Source of the DNA: Myxococcus sp.
GTDB lineage: Bacteria > Myxococcota > Myxococcia > Myxococcales > Myxococcaceae
DNA: 41,666 bases
NCBI GenBank assembly: GCA_014879945.1
Contig: JACSRE010000055.1
Coordinates: forward strand, 1 to 41,666
Direction: 5' to 3'
In this document: positions 9,221-17,519 of the stretch, in pieces
Layout: every line of letters starts with the position of its first letter
Numbering within the stretch: the first letter of the stretch is position 1
Program-made: the position numbers and the translations under genes
Notes under the pieces: generated by a model
What the model saw: the letters and a program-made list of their open reading frames with translations, nothing else
What the model was told of the DNA's origin: nothing
Database searches by the model: none

Positions 9221-10084
9221 ATGGCGTGTGCGGAGTGCGGGGCCAACCGGGGGCACCTGCTCGGGTGCAGTCAGTCGACGATTCAGGTGCGCCCCGCCGA
9301 GCCGACGCTCGCCGAGCGCATCGCCCAGGACGAGGCGGCCGAGACGGGCGCCAGCCGCTACGAGCTGGGGCGACTGTTCGCGTTCCCCGCCGTGTACCTG
9401 GTGATGTGGCTCCTCTCGGGCACCGGCATCGGCAGCTTCGTGCTGCGCACCTTCTTCGGCATGTGGTTGCACGAGCTGGGGCACGCGAGCGCCGCGTGGC
9501 TGACCGGCCGGTGGGCGCTCCCGGTGCCCTGGTTCACCTTCTCGTTCGACAGGACGGTGCTCGTCTCGGTCTTGATGTTCGGCGGCGCGGTGGCGCTGGT
9601 GCGGTTCGGCAAGCGCCGCGACTCGGGCACCACCATGGCGCTCGGCCTGGTGCTCTTCGTCGCCACCCTGGCCGGGCACCTCGCCCCGCCGGCGCTTCAA
9701 CAGCCGTTCTTCATCTTCGGAGGGGAAGCGGGCGCGATGGTCTACGGCGCGTTGCTGACGTGCGGCTTCCTGGTTCGCTCGCCGCTGCGCGTCTTCCAGG
9801 GCGGCCTGCGGTGGGGCTGGCTCGTCATCGGGGCCGCGAGCTGGGCCGACGCGGCGCGGGTGTGGTGGGCCAGCAAGACCGACTTCGAGGCGATCCCCTT
9901 CGGTGTCGAAGACGGCATGCCCTCTGACGCGAGCCGCCTGGTGGACGAGTTCGGGTGGGACGCGGCGGCGATGGTGCGGCGCTTCTTGACGGTGGCGCTG
10001 GTGTCGCTGGTGGTGGCGATGCTGGCCTTCGTCGCGGCGCTGGTGCGTGAGCGGCTCGCGCCTGCGGGGCCCCGTCGAACCTGA
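9221..10084 (+). CDS. M50-like membrane metallopeptidase with N-terminal Cys cluster
   Basis: A 287-residue integral membrane protein. It starts MACAECGANRGHLLGC, a small cluster of Cys and His that could hold a zinc ion, followed by a soluble linker to about residue 50. About six hydrophobic segments follow. The first carries MWLHELGHASAAW with the zincin motif HELGH at 84-88, as in site-2-protease-like M50 peptidases, which cut substrates within the membrane. The usual second M50 element with a zinc-binding Asp is not obvious; the best candidate is around SKTDFEA near residue 225. Proteolytic activity is therefore likely but unproven. It diverges from the DUF1554 lipoprotein with a 33-base gap and converges on the esterase gene. 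Confidence 0.7.
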   Translation: MACAECGANRGHLLGCSQSTIQVRPAEPTLAERIAQDEAAETGASRYELGRLFAFPAVYLVMWLLSGTGIGSFVLRTFFGMWLHELGHASAAWLTGRWALPVPWFTFSFDRTVLVSVLMFGGAVALVRFGKRRDSGTTMALGLVLFVATLAGHLAPPALQQPFFIFGGEAGAMVYGALLTCGFLVRSPLRVFQGGLRWGWLVIGAASWADAARVWWASKTDFEAIPFGVEDGMPSDASRLVDEFGWDAAAMVRRFLTVALVSLVVAMLAFVAALVRERLAPAGPRRT

Positions 10085-10138
10085 GCGCGCTCCCGATGGC
10101 GCGCCAGCGCGTTCGCCTGTGATGCCCCTCGCGCAGCG

Positions 10139-11287
10139 TCAGGGCGCGCAGCCTGAGCGCCCTTCTCGAAAGGAGCGGAGCAGCCCGGGGAGCCGGCCCT
10201 GCCAGAAGATCCACTCGTGGCGGCCGTTGGGCTCTTCGACGTGGCGGTGGTCGTAGCCCCTGGCCTGAAGGCGCGAGACGAAGTCGAGGCTGACGACCCG
10301 GTTGTCATTGGGTGAGCCGTGGTCGACGTAGAACCGCACCGGCACCACGGGGAGGGCTCCAGCGCGGGTCACCATCGCGTTGTTGTCCCAGAAGAACGAC
10401 GCCGATTGAGCGCCGACGAAGCCGAAGGTGTCGGGCAGCTGAAACGCGGCGTACGTCGAGATGAGGCCGCCGAGCGACGCCCCTGAGATGCCCCGGTCGA
10501 CCGCGCGAGGGCAGATGCGCCACGCGCCTTCTACCTGGGGAATGAGGTCGTCCTTCAAGAAGCGCAGGTACTGGTCGCCCAGGGTGTTGGCGCCGAAGGT
10601 GTACTGCGCCATGCGCACGTTCTGGTTGGGGAGCGCGATGAAGACGAGCACCGCCGCCGCGGCCGGCGTCGCGGTGTAGGTCGCGTCGGCGGGCGTGACG
10701 AAGGTGTCGCGGGTGAGGGCCTCGTTCCCGTCGTGGAAGTACATCACCGGGAGCACCGGGCAGCTGGCGACGTCGTACGCCGCCGGCACGTAGACGATGA
10801 CGTCGCGGTAGTCGTTGAGCGCGGTCGCGCGGACGTCGCGCCACACGACCAGCCGGCCCTTCGTCGGGTCGCGGAGCTCGGGGTAGACGACGGCGTTGAA
10901 GCCGCCCGGCGCGTTGCGGTTGATGCCGTCCCACGCGACGTGGAGCGCGCGCCGGTCTTCGTACCAGACGGCGCCGTCGACCAGCTTGTACTCGTAGGCG
11001 CCCGTCCGCGGCAGCGAGACCTCGGCGGCGTAGAGCGCGCTCCCCGACACCTGCAGCAGCGGCGTCATGCTCGGGGCCCACCCGTTCCAGGAGCCGCCGA
11101 CGCCGTAGCTGCCGCTGCCAGGCGCGTCACGCGCGACGAAGGCGACGCGGGTGCCGTTGGGTGAGGTCAGGGGCGGAGCACTGCTGCGACGACCGCGATC
11201 CGATTCATCAGGGAGCTCCGCGAGGGGTGGACGTGAACGGACCCGCGCTAACACCGCGCGTGAGAACTCGAGAACAACTTCAACCAC
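10139..11287 (-). CDS. Enterochelin-esterase-like hydrolase with N-terminal CBM48-like domain
   Basis: Predicted serine esterase of the Fes / esterase-D-like group (PF00756). The first part (roughly residues 45-140) resembles an early-set carbohydrate-binding or AMPK-glycogen-binding fold (GVGGSWNGWAP, YEYKLVDGAVW), as in enterochelin esterases. The catalytic domain has YFHDGNEAL, the nucleophile elbow GASLGG, an Asp in VDHGSPND and the His in GRHEW, giving a complete Ser-Asp-His triad. The GTG at 11287 gives a poor, non-secretory N-terminus. A different frame has an ATG at 11208 with GGAG nine bases upstream and a signal-like MNRIAVVAAVL that runs into a stop after two more codons. The 5' end may therefore be frameshifted (see findings). 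The substrate may be a siderophore or another ester. Confidence 0.8.
   Translation of the reverse strand: MVEVVLEFSRAVLARVRSRPPLAELPDESDRGRRSSAPPLTSPNGTRVAFVARDAPGSGSYGVGGSWNGWAPSMTPLLQVSGSALYAAEVSLPRTGAYEYKLVDGAVWYEDRRALHVAWDGINRNAPGGFNAVVYPELRDPTKGRLVVWRDVRATALNDYRDVIVYVPAAYDVASCPVLPVMYFHDGNEALTRDTFVTPADATYTATPAAAAVLVFIALPNQNVRMAQYTFGANTLGDQYLRFLKDDLIPQVEGAWRICPRAVDRGISGASLGGLISTYAAFQLPDTFGFVGAQSASFFWDNNAMVTRAGALPVVPVRFYVDHGSPNDNRVVSLDFVSRLQARGYDHRHVEEPNGRHEWIFWQGRLPGLLRSFREGRSGCAP
11206..11208 (-). other. Alternative start codon with ribosome-binding site for the esterase gene
   Basis: On the minus strand an ATG at 11208-11206 is preceded by GGAG at a spacing of about eight bases and opens a short hydrophobic reading frame (MNRIAVVAAVLRP, then stop). 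One added base after the eleventh codon would join it to the frame that encodes the esterase. It looks like the original start of that gene. Confidence 0.4.
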
Positions 11288-11467
11288 CCGTCAGGTGGGT
11301 AGAGTTGTCCTCAGCGCGGGCGCCCCAGGTCGCGCTCGAGTTCGACCGCACAGTTCGCGCGAAGACAGAGGCGGTTGCGCGCCCGGGCGCTCGACGCGGT
11401 CCCCTGCGCGCTGGAGCCACGTGCCCTCTGGCGCAGTACGGGGAGGGCACCGGCTGCCCCTGGTGAC

Positions 11468-11821
11468 TCAGCCGACCGAGATCTGCTTCACGCCCTGCTT
11501 CTTGAGCCAGTCGGCGACGCGCTCCCGATGGTCTCCCTGCACCACCAGCGCGCCCTCCTCCTCGATGGAGCCTCCGCAGCCCAGCGCGCCCTTGAGCGAC
11601 TTGAGCCACGCCTCGCGCTCCTTCGGCGTCAGGGCGAGCTGCTCGATGACGGTGACCTCTTTGCCATTTCGACCCGCGCGCTCCATGCGCACCACGGCCT
11701 TCGGCGGCACCTTCGGCGCTGCGACCTTCGGCGGCTTCGGCGCGGGCCCCGGGGGCAGCGCGTCTTTGAGGCCCTGCAGCGCTGCGAACGGGTTGTGAAA
11801 CGGCTTCTTCTCGTCGGCCAC
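11468..11821 (-). CDS. SUI1/eIF1-like translation factor (YciH family)
   Basis: A 117-residue protein with a C-terminal SUI1 domain (about residues 40-117), the bacterial relative of eukaryotic initiation factor 1, thought to influence start-site choice on the small ribosomal subunit. Diagnostic segments are GRNGKEVTVIEQL, the conserved LKGALGCGGSI, and VVQGDHRERVADWLKKQGVK. The first 40 residues are a basic Pro/Lys/Ala-rich extension. The start is a GTG at 11821, separated by one base from the stop of the upstream VKOR-DsbA gene, so translation of the two is probably coupled. No separate promoter is visible. In bacteria the role of these proteins is poorly understood. Confidence 0.88.
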   Translation of the reverse strand: MADEKKPFHNPFAALQGLKDALPPGPAPKPPKVAAPKVPPKAVVRMERAGRNGKEVTVIEQLALTPKEREAWLKSLKGALGCGGSIEEEGALVVQGDHRERVADWLKKQGVKQISVG

Positions 11822-11822
11822 G

Positions 11823-13151
11823 TCAGTGCCCGTGTCCTTCGTGCCCTTCGTCCATCGGCGGGGGCTCGGGCAGGCGCTTGAACCACTCGGCGTTCACGTC
11901 ACCGCGACCGACCGCCATGCCGAGAATGAAGCCCGCCGAGGGCCAGGTGGCGCGGCCGTTGAGCAGCACCAGCGGCGTGCCCTCGATGTCGTAGCGCCTG
12001 GCGTAGGTGATGTCGTTGGCCAGCTTCGCCTGCGTCTCGATGGAGTTGATGCACGCGACCAGGGCGTCCTTTGACTGGCCGGTCACCTTCGTCACCAGCT
12101 CGACGACCAGGTCGGAGGAGCGCAGCGCCTGCTGGTTCGCGAAGAGCGCCTTGCGCACGTCCCAGTACAGCGGGTGGTCTTCGGAGCACAGCTGCGCCTT
12201 CGCGCCGGTGCAGCGCACGTCCTTGGGCGAGTTCTTCTCGCCGGGCGTGACGCAGCCGTCGTCGACGAGCGGAAAGAGCCGGGGCTCGATGGACAAGGTG
12301 CCGGCCGGGGCGACGCCGCGGAGCTCTTCCAGCGACTGCTCGAAGTCGGCGCAGTGCGGGCAGAGCACGTCAGAGAACTCCACCACCTTGATGAGGGCGT
12401 TCTCGTCACCGGCGCGCACGCGCACCTTGAGGTCGCTGACGTCCTTCGCGGGCGACGAGAGCCACTTCTTGCGCGCGGCCGCCGTCAGCATGGCCTCGCG
12501 CCTGGGCAGGTTGAGCAGGTTGTCGACGAGCTGCTCCTCGGTGGTGCCGGCCAGCCGGGTGACGGTGCCGGCCTTCGGCGTGCCCCCGCCGGGGATGAGC
12601 GTGAGGAGGAAGGTGGGCGCGAAGGCCACGAAGACCCAGGCCAGGCCGCCGAGCAGGAACTGTTGCTCGGGCCAGCGCGGCCCGGGCAGCAGCGCGAAGG
12701 CCGCGAAGGCGTACACGCCCACCAGGCCGTAGGTGCCCAGGCAGGTGAGGCAGACGGCCCGGGCGTCGAGGCTGGCGGCTCCGAAGGCGACGATGGAGAG
12801 CAGCCCGCCGATGGCCCACCACTTCACCGACGCGGCCAGCACCGGCCAGTCTTCGGTGCTCAGCTTCTTCCACAGCAGCCCGGTCAACACCGCCGCCACC
12901 ACGCCCCACACCACGCCCAGCGCGGCGACGGGCATGCCCAGCCAGTCGTGCACCATCGAGGCGAACTTCGAGTTCCACACCGCGGCGCAGTTGATGGTCT
13001 CGTTGATGGAGCAGGCCACCTTGCCGCCGTTGCGCACCGTCAACAGCTCGAGCCACTGGTAGACGGCCAGGCCGGCCGTGGCCAGGCCAGACGCAGACAA
13101 GACGCCCAGGGCGGCGGTCGACGGACGGGCGGTGCTCGATGGCGTGCTCAC
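11823..13151 (-). CDS. VKOR-DsbA fusion, disulfide-forming membrane protein
   Basis: A 442-residue fusion that probably forms and recycles disulfides in exported proteins by passing electrons to quinone. Residues about 10-190 are a vitamin-K-epoxide-reductase (VKOR) domain with five hydrophobic segments, the loop cysteines C47 and C55 (ACSINETINCAAVW) and the active-site CLTC at 134-137. Residues about 240-420 are a DsbA-type thioredoxin domain with CPHC at 264-267, a cis-Pro region (EGTPLVLLNG) and two further Cys. The C-terminus is acidic and His-rich (DEGHEGHGH), which could bind metal. Linked VKOR-thioredoxin proteins replace DsbB/DsbA in several phyla. It diverges from the YgfZ gene with a 24-base gap and is translationally coupled to the SUI1 gene. 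Confidence 0.93.
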   Translation of the reverse strand: MSTPSSTARPSTAALGVLSASGLATAGLAVYQWLELLTVRNGGKVACSINETINCAAVWNSKFASMVHDWLGMPVAALGVVWGVVAAVLTGLLWKKLSTEDWPVLAASVKWWAIGGLLSIVAFGAASLDARAVCLTCLGTYGLVGVYAFAAFALLPGPRWPEQQFLLGGLAWVFVAFAPTFLLTLIPGGGTPKAGTVTRLAGTTEEQLVDNLLNLPRREAMLTAAARKKWLSSPAKDVSDLKVRVRAGDENALIKVVEFSDVLCPHCADFEQSLEELRGVAPAGTLSIEPRLFPLVDDGCVTPGEKNSPKDVRCTGAKAQLCSEDHPLYWDVRKALFANQQALRSSDLVVELVTKVTGQSKDALVACINSIETQAKLANDITYARRYDIEGTPLVLLNGRATWPSAGFILGMAVGRGDVNAEWFKRLPEPPPMDEGHEGHGH

Positions 13152-13175
13152 GCGGGCGCCTTATATACGGAGTCC

Positions 13176-14090
13176 ATGGTTCCGCCTGCCGCACAAACGA
13201 CCGAGTACCGCGCCGCGACGCAGGCCTGCGCCTTCGTCGACCTCTCGAGCCGCCAGCAGCTCCGGGTCATCGGGCCCGACCGGGTGTCGTACCTGCAGGG
13301 CATGGTGACCAACGACGTCGAGAAGCTGGCCGAGGGCGCGAGCTGCCCGGTGGCGATGCTGACGGCCAAGGGCGCGATGGTGGGAGACGGCCGGGTGGTG
13401 AAGCGGGCCGAGGAGCTCCTCATCGATACGGGTGAGGGGCGCGGCGGCGCGGTGAAGGACTTCCTCCTCAAGTACCTGATCAGCGAAGACGCCGAGGTGC
13501 TCGAGGCGCCCGACCTGGCCGTGGTGGGCTTGCTGGGGCCTGAGGCTGCGCGCTGGGCCGAGTCGATCGCCAGCGAAGCGAAGGTGGCGACCCTGCCCGG
13601 CCTGCTGGGCAACGGCGTCGATGTGGTGGTGAAGCGGGCGCTGCTCGACGCGGTGAAGGGGAGCCTCGCGGCGCTCCCCCAGGTGAGCGAGGCGACCTAC
13701 GAGGTGCTGCGCGTCGAGGCCGGCGTGCCGAAGTTCGGCGTCGACATGAGCGAGACGACGATTCCCCTCGAGGCGAACCTCGAGAAGTCCATTCACTACC
13801 AGAAGGGCTGTTACATCGGGCAGGAGGTCATCGCGCGGGCGACCTACCGCGGGCAGATGAACAAGAAGCTGGTGGGCCTGCTGCTGGGTGACGCGGCTCC
13901 CGAGAAGGGCGCCGAGCTGAAGCTGGCCGACAAGCGCGTGGGCCGGGTGATGAGCGTGGCGCGCAGCGAGCTCAAGCAGCAGAACGTCGCGCTCGCGTAC
14001 GTGCACCGCGACCACCTCACCCCCGGCACCGCCCTCGACCTCGGCGGCGCGACCGTGACGGTGCAGGCGCTGCCCTTCGCGGCGGCCTGA
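13176..14090 (+). CDS. ygfZ: YgfZ/GcvT-family folate-binding protein
   Basis: A 304-residue protein of the YgfZ (COG0354) family. Members bind tetrahydrofolate and help repair or assemble some iron-sulfur enzymes, including the tRNA-thiolating MiaB. The signature K-G-C-Y-x-G-Q-E is present as KGCYIGQEV at 210-218 with the essential Cys at 212. The N-terminal half follows the aminomethyltransferase fold (FVDLSSRQQLRVIGPDR, LQGMVTNDV). The ATG at 13176 has GGAG four bases upstream; the only upstream space is 24 bases shared with the divergent VKOR-DsbA gene. An AT-rich patch (TTATATA) lies at 13161-13167. Cytoplasmic. The stop is four bases from the end of the convergent gene at 14095. Confidence 0.9.
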   Translation: MVPPAAQTTEYRAATQACAFVDLSSRQQLRVIGPDRVSYLQGMVTNDVEKLAEGASCPVAMLTAKGAMVGDGRVVKRAEELLIDTGEGRGGAVKDFLLKYLISEDAEVLEAPDLAVVGLLGPEAARWAESIASEAKVATLPGLLGNGVDVVVKRALLDAVKGSLAALPQVSEATYEVLRVEAGVPKFGVDMSETTIPLEANLEKSIHYQKGCYIGQEVIARATYRGQMNKKLVGLLLGDAAPEKGAELKLADKRVGRVMSVARSELKQQNVALAYVHRDHLTPGTALDLGGATVTVQALPFAAA

Positions 14091-14094
14091 CGGC

Positions 14095-15045
14095 TCAGGC
14101 GCAGAAGGCCGCGAAGGCGTCAGAGGCGACGACCTCTCGAATCCGCTCGGCGAGCGCCTCGGCGCCGCGCGCGCGCACCACCGAAAGCAGGCCGACCTCG
14201 TCGAGCACCTCGCGCAGCTTGCGGGGGCCCAGGTCCTTCAAGGCCAGCGCCGACAGGCGCTCGAGCTCGTCGTCCGCCGCCGCGCTCGCCAGCCACCGCT
14301 TGAGCCCCGCGCGCAGCACCTCGGCGCCTCCGGGCACGTCGGCGTTGGCCACCTCACGCGCGAGCTGCGGGAGCGTCAGCTCCATCACCCCGTCGAGCAT
14401 GGCGAGCCGCAGCTCGGCGGCCTCGGCCGCGCGCCGCGGGTCGCTGATGGCGTCGGCGAGCTGCCCGAAGACGCCGCTCAAGGCCGAGTCGACGAACTCC
14501 ACGGCGCGCTTCTCCATCTGGCGCTCCACCTCGCTGCCGACCGCCCCCACCAGCGAGCCCAGGGTGCCGGTGCGCGACTTCACCGCGTCGCCCGCCATGC
14601 GCGCGAAGGAGCCCAGGCCCCTGGCCACCCCGGCCACCGGCGCGCTCGCCCGGCGCCCGAACTCGAGCACGAAGTCGAGGAGCAGCTGCCGCACCAGCTC
14701 GCGGGTGGGGCCGCGGTCGATGATGGTCAGCACCAGCGTGCGGTCGGGCGACACCGGCCGCCCCACCACGTCTTTGAGGGCCGCGCGCACGTCACGGGCC
14801 ACCACGTCCTTGAGCGGCTTGTCGGTGGCGTTGAGCTCGTTGACCACCAGGTCGACGCCGCGCGCGAGCGCCGGCAGCGCGGTGGGTGAGTCGAGCCAGC
14901 CCTCGAGGGCCTGCCGGGCGACGGCGGCGGCGACCTCGCTGCGCACCAGGTGCTGCACCGGCTTGTCGAGCCACACCTCGAGGCACAGCGCCGCCAGCTC
15001 GAGCACGGCCTTCTCGTCGTTCAGCTTCTCTCGCAGAGCATCCAC
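14095..15045 (-). CDS. Hypothetical helical protein
   Basis: Unknown function, about 316 residues. The best start is the GTG at 15045 (VDALREKLND), since the frame upstream lacks a convincing start; another GTG 36 bases earlier is possible. The protein is almost entirely amphipathic helix with many Ala, Leu, Arg, Glu and Asp, and has no signal peptide, Cys pairs or catalytic motif. A central glycine/alanine stretch (APVAGVARGLGSFARMAGD, GTLGSLVGAVGSEV) could be a hydrophobic membrane-interacting helix pair. Repeated segments with LDGVMELTLPQL, LKRWLASAAADDELERL and ALKDLGPRKLREVL suggest helical repeats. It diverges from orn with a 39-base gap. Confidence 0.75.
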   Translation of the reverse strand: MDALREKLNDEKAVLELAALCLEVWLDKPVQHLVRSEVAAAVARQALEGWLDSPTALPALARGVDLVVNELNATDKPLKDVVARDVRAALKDVVGRPVSPDRTLVLTIIDRGPTRELVRQLLLDFVLEFGRRASAPVAGVARGLGSFARMAGDAVKSRTGTLGSLVGAVGSEVERQMEKRAVEFVDSALSGVFGQLADAISDPRRAAEAAELRLAMLDGVMELTLPQLAREVANADVPGGAEVLRAGLKRWLASAAADDELERLSALALKDLGPRKLREVLDEVGLLSVVRARGAEALAERIREVVASDAFAAFCA

Positions 15046-15084
15046 GTGCTGACTCGTACCAGCTTCCGTCGTACACCTCACCTC

Positions 15085-15639
15085 ATGCCAACCAGCGAAC
15101 CCCGCTTCGTGTGGTGCGACCTCGAGATGACCGGTCTCGACCCCGCCACCTGCGCCATCATCGAGATGGGCCTCATCGTCACCGGGCCCGACCTCAAGCC
15201 CATCACCGAGTGGGAGTGCGCCGTCTGGCAGCCCGACGAGGTGCTCAACCGCATGGAGCCCTTCGTCAAGGACATGCACACCCGCAACGGGCTGCTCGAG
15301 CGCGTGCGCAAGTCGGACATCTCGGTGCGCCAGGCCGAGAAGGAGGCGACGCGGCAGCTGCTCCAGCACGTCGACTACGGCGAGGGCATTCTGGCCGGCA
15401 ACTCGATTCACACCGACCGCGCCTTCATCACCCGCTACATGCCCGGGTTCGATCGCGCGCTGCACTACCGCATGGTCGATGTCTCGAGCCTGAAGATCAT
15501 CACCCGCGCCTGGTTCCCCAACGCGGCCGGCCGCTCGAAGGTCGACGCCTCGCACACCGTGCTCTCCGACCTGCGCGCGTCGATCGGCGAGCTCGCGTAC
15601 TACCAGCAGACGTTCTTCAAGAAGCCGAACGAGCTCTAA
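15085..15639 (+). CDS. orn: Oligoribonuclease
   Basis: A 3'-to-5' exoribonuclease that degrades RNA dinucleotides and very short oligonucleotides, including pGpG from cyclic-di-GMP breakdown. The 184-residue length is normal. It is a DEDDh exonuclease with all metal-binding residues: D12 and E14 (CDLEMTGLD), D111 (GNSIHTDRAF), and H157 with D162 (HTVLSDL). The conserved MVDVSSLKII is also present; the pre-His segment (AAGRSKVDAS) is slightly longer than in E. coli. Cytoplasmic. The start ATG at 15085 lies in a 39-base gap to the divergent gene. Two TPR genes follow on the same strand after 21 bases and probably form an operon with it. Confidence 0.96.
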   Translation: MPTSEPRFVWCDLEMTGLDPATCAIIEMGLIVTGPDLKPITEWECAVWQPDEVLNRMEPFVKDMHTRNGLLERVRKSDISVRQAEKEATRQLLQHVDYGEGILAGNSIHTDRAFITRYMPGFDRALHYRMVDVSSLKIITRAWFPNAAGRSKVDASHTVLSDLRASIGELAYYQQTFFKKPNEL

Positions 15640-15660
15640 AGGCAGCTCCGGGAGCAACGC

Positions 15661-16830
15661 ATGGCCACCAGCAAAGCGGCTGTCGAAGGCGCGCACCTGA
15701 TGAAGTCGGGGCTGTTCGACGCGGCCATCAAGACGTTCGAGCGGGGGCTCTCGGCAGACCCGAAGGACCAGCACTGCTGGGTCGGCATCGGCCGGGCGCA
15801 GATGGGGGCGGGGCGCCAGGAGCAGGCGCGCACGGCGTTCCAGAAGCTCCTGGCCCTCGACCCGGCGAACACCGAGGCCCAGAGCACCATCGCGCTCATC
15901 GAGCTGGGCCAGGGCAGGGAAGAGGCGCTCCAGACGCTCAAGGACGTCTCTGCGAGAGAGGGCGCCGGGTTCTTCGAGCACTACAACCTGGGCAACGTGC
16001 TGCAAGACCGCGGCGCGTGGGACGAGGCCGAGGCCGCCTACGAGCGGGCGCTCACGGTGGAGCCGAACAACGTCTTCGCGCTCACCGAGTCGGGGCTGAT
16101 GGCGCTCAACCGCGGCGACCCGCAGACGGCGTTGCCGAAGCTCAAGAAGGCCGCCGAGCTCGCGCCCCGGGAGTGGGTGCCGCGGCAGGCGTGGGCGCGC
16201 GCGCTGTCGCGCGTGGGGCAGGTCGGCCAGGCGCTCGCGGTGCTCATCGGCGCGGTCGACGCCTTCCCTGGCGAGGTCTCGCTCTACCTCGAGCTCTTCG
16301 ACCTCGCGATGGTGGCGGGCGCCTTCGACACCGCGGCGAAGGCGGCGCTCGAGCTGCGGCGGCTGCGGCCCGGCGACGTGCAGTCCACCTACCGACACGG
16401 CCTCGCGCTCTTCATGCTGGGCAAGCTCGACGCCGCCAAGCCCCTCTTCACCGAGGCGATGCAGAAGTCACCGAAGGCGTGGGAGCCCCGTCAGGCGTAC
16501 GCGAAGTGCCTGGTGCTCGAGAAGAACGTCGCCGACGCCATCCCCGTGCTGGAAGAGGCGGTCGCGCTCGCGCCCACCCAGCCCGGCCCGGTGAACGACC
16601 TCGCGGCGCTCTACCTGTCGAAGAAGCAGGGCGCCAACGCCGAGCGCATTCTCAAGGCCGCGCTCGTGGACTCGCCCAACGACGACGCCACCAACCTGAA
16701 CCTCGCGCTCGCCTACGTGCAGCAGGGCAAGAAGGCGCAGGCCAGGAGCCACGTGGCGCTGGCGCTCCAGAGCAGCGACGCCGACCTCAAGGCCCAGGCC
16801 GCGCGCCTCAAGAAGCAGGTGGGCGCGTGA
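15661..16830 (+). CDS. TPR-repeat protein
   Basis: A 389-residue soluble protein made almost entirely of tetratricopeptide repeats, helical hairpins that scaffold protein-protein contacts. About ten repeat units can be seen, such as GLFDAAIKTFERGLSADPKD, QEQARTAFQKLLALDPAN and WDEAEAAYERALTVEPNN, with the usual Ala at position 20 and Pro at 32. There is no signal peptide or catalytic domain. The ATG at 15661 has GGGAGC upstream (GGGAGCAACGCATG). It is 21 bases after orn and its TGA overlaps the GTG of the next gene, so translation is coupled. Partner proteins are unknown. Confidence 0.9.
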   Translation: MATSKAAVEGAHLMKSGLFDAAIKTFERGLSADPKDQHCWVGIGRAQMGAGRQEQARTAFQKLLALDPANTEAQSTIALIELGQGREEALQTLKDVSAREGAGFFEHYNLGNVLQDRGAWDEAEAAYERALTVEPNNVFALTESGLMALNRGDPQTALPKLKKAAELAPREWVPRQAWARALSRVGQVGQALAVLIGAVDAFPGEVSLYLELFDLAMVAGAFDTAAKAALELRRLRPGDVQSTYRHGLALFMLGKLDAAKPLFTEAMQKSPKAWEPRQAYAKCLVLEKNVADAIPVLEEAVALAPTQPGPVNDLAALYLSKKQGANAERILKAALVDSPNDDATNLNLALAYVQQGKKAQARSHVALALQSSDADLKAQAARLKKQVGA

Positions 16831-17501
16831 CGGGCAAGGGCTGGCAGGCCCTCGAGGCCGAGGCGAAGGCGCACCTGGCCCGGGGGGAGATCGGCAAGGC
16901 CGCGCACCTGCTCATCGACGCCATCGACCTCGCGCCCGAGCAGGTCGACCTCTACCGGCAGCTGGTGCAGGTGGCGCTGCTGGCGGGCGGCACCGACACC
17001 GCGGTGAAGGCCGCGACCGAGCTGCGGCGCCTCGAGCCGAACAACCCCGAGGCGGGCTACCTGTTGGCGGTCGCCTCGATGGCGCACGGAGACTTCGCGC
17101 TCGCCGAGACCACCCTCGACGCGGCCGCCAGGCAGGCTCCGCGCTCGTGGCAGATTCGGCAGGCGCAGGCCCAGGTCGCGCGGGCGCTGAAGAAGGAAGG
17201 CCAGGCGCGGCAGGCCCTCGAAGAGGCCGTGGCGCTGGCGCCGTCGGAGCCGTCGGTGGTGAACGACTACGCGGTGCTGCTGCTCGAGCTTGACGAGCCC
17301 GCGCGCGCGAAGGACGTGCTGGCGAAGGCGCTGGCGAGCCACCCCGACGAGGCTGGCCTGCACCTCAACCTCGCGCTCGCCTACGGCAAGCTCGAGGACG
17401 TCGCGAAGGCGAAGCTGCACGCCGAGCGCGCGAAGACCGCGGGCGACGCCGACGTGCGGGAGCAGGCCGCGCGGCTGCTGGCGCAGCTCAGCCCGCAGTG
17501 A
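16827..17501 (+). CDS. TPR-repeat protein, paralogue of the preceding gene
   Basis: A 224-residue TPR protein starting at GTG 16827 in the four-base overlap GTGA with the previous stop. It starts VTGKGWQALEAEAKAHLARGE and carries about six TPR units. It shares local sequence with its neighbour: TDTAVKAATELRRLEP here matches FDTAAKAALELRRLRP there, and both have LNLALAY followed by a lysine-rich end. This points to an old tandem duplication with loss or gain of repeats. Coupled translation suggests the two act in one complex, possibly as hetero-oligomers. No signal peptide; probably cytoplasmic. It ends facing the convergent DUF1275 gene. Confidence 0.88.
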   Translation: MTGKGWQALEAEAKAHLARGEIGKAAHLLIDAIDLAPEQVDLYRQLVQVALLAGGTDTAVKAATELRRLEPNNPEAGYLLAVASMAHGDFALAETTLDAAARQAPRSWQIRQAQAQVARALKKEGQARQALEEAVALAPSEPSVVNDYAVLLLELDEPARAKDVLAKALASHPDEAGLHLNLALAYGKLEDVAKAKLHAERAKTAGDADVREQAARLLAQLSPQ

Positions 17502-17519
17502 CGGTGGCGGCCGGCGCCA

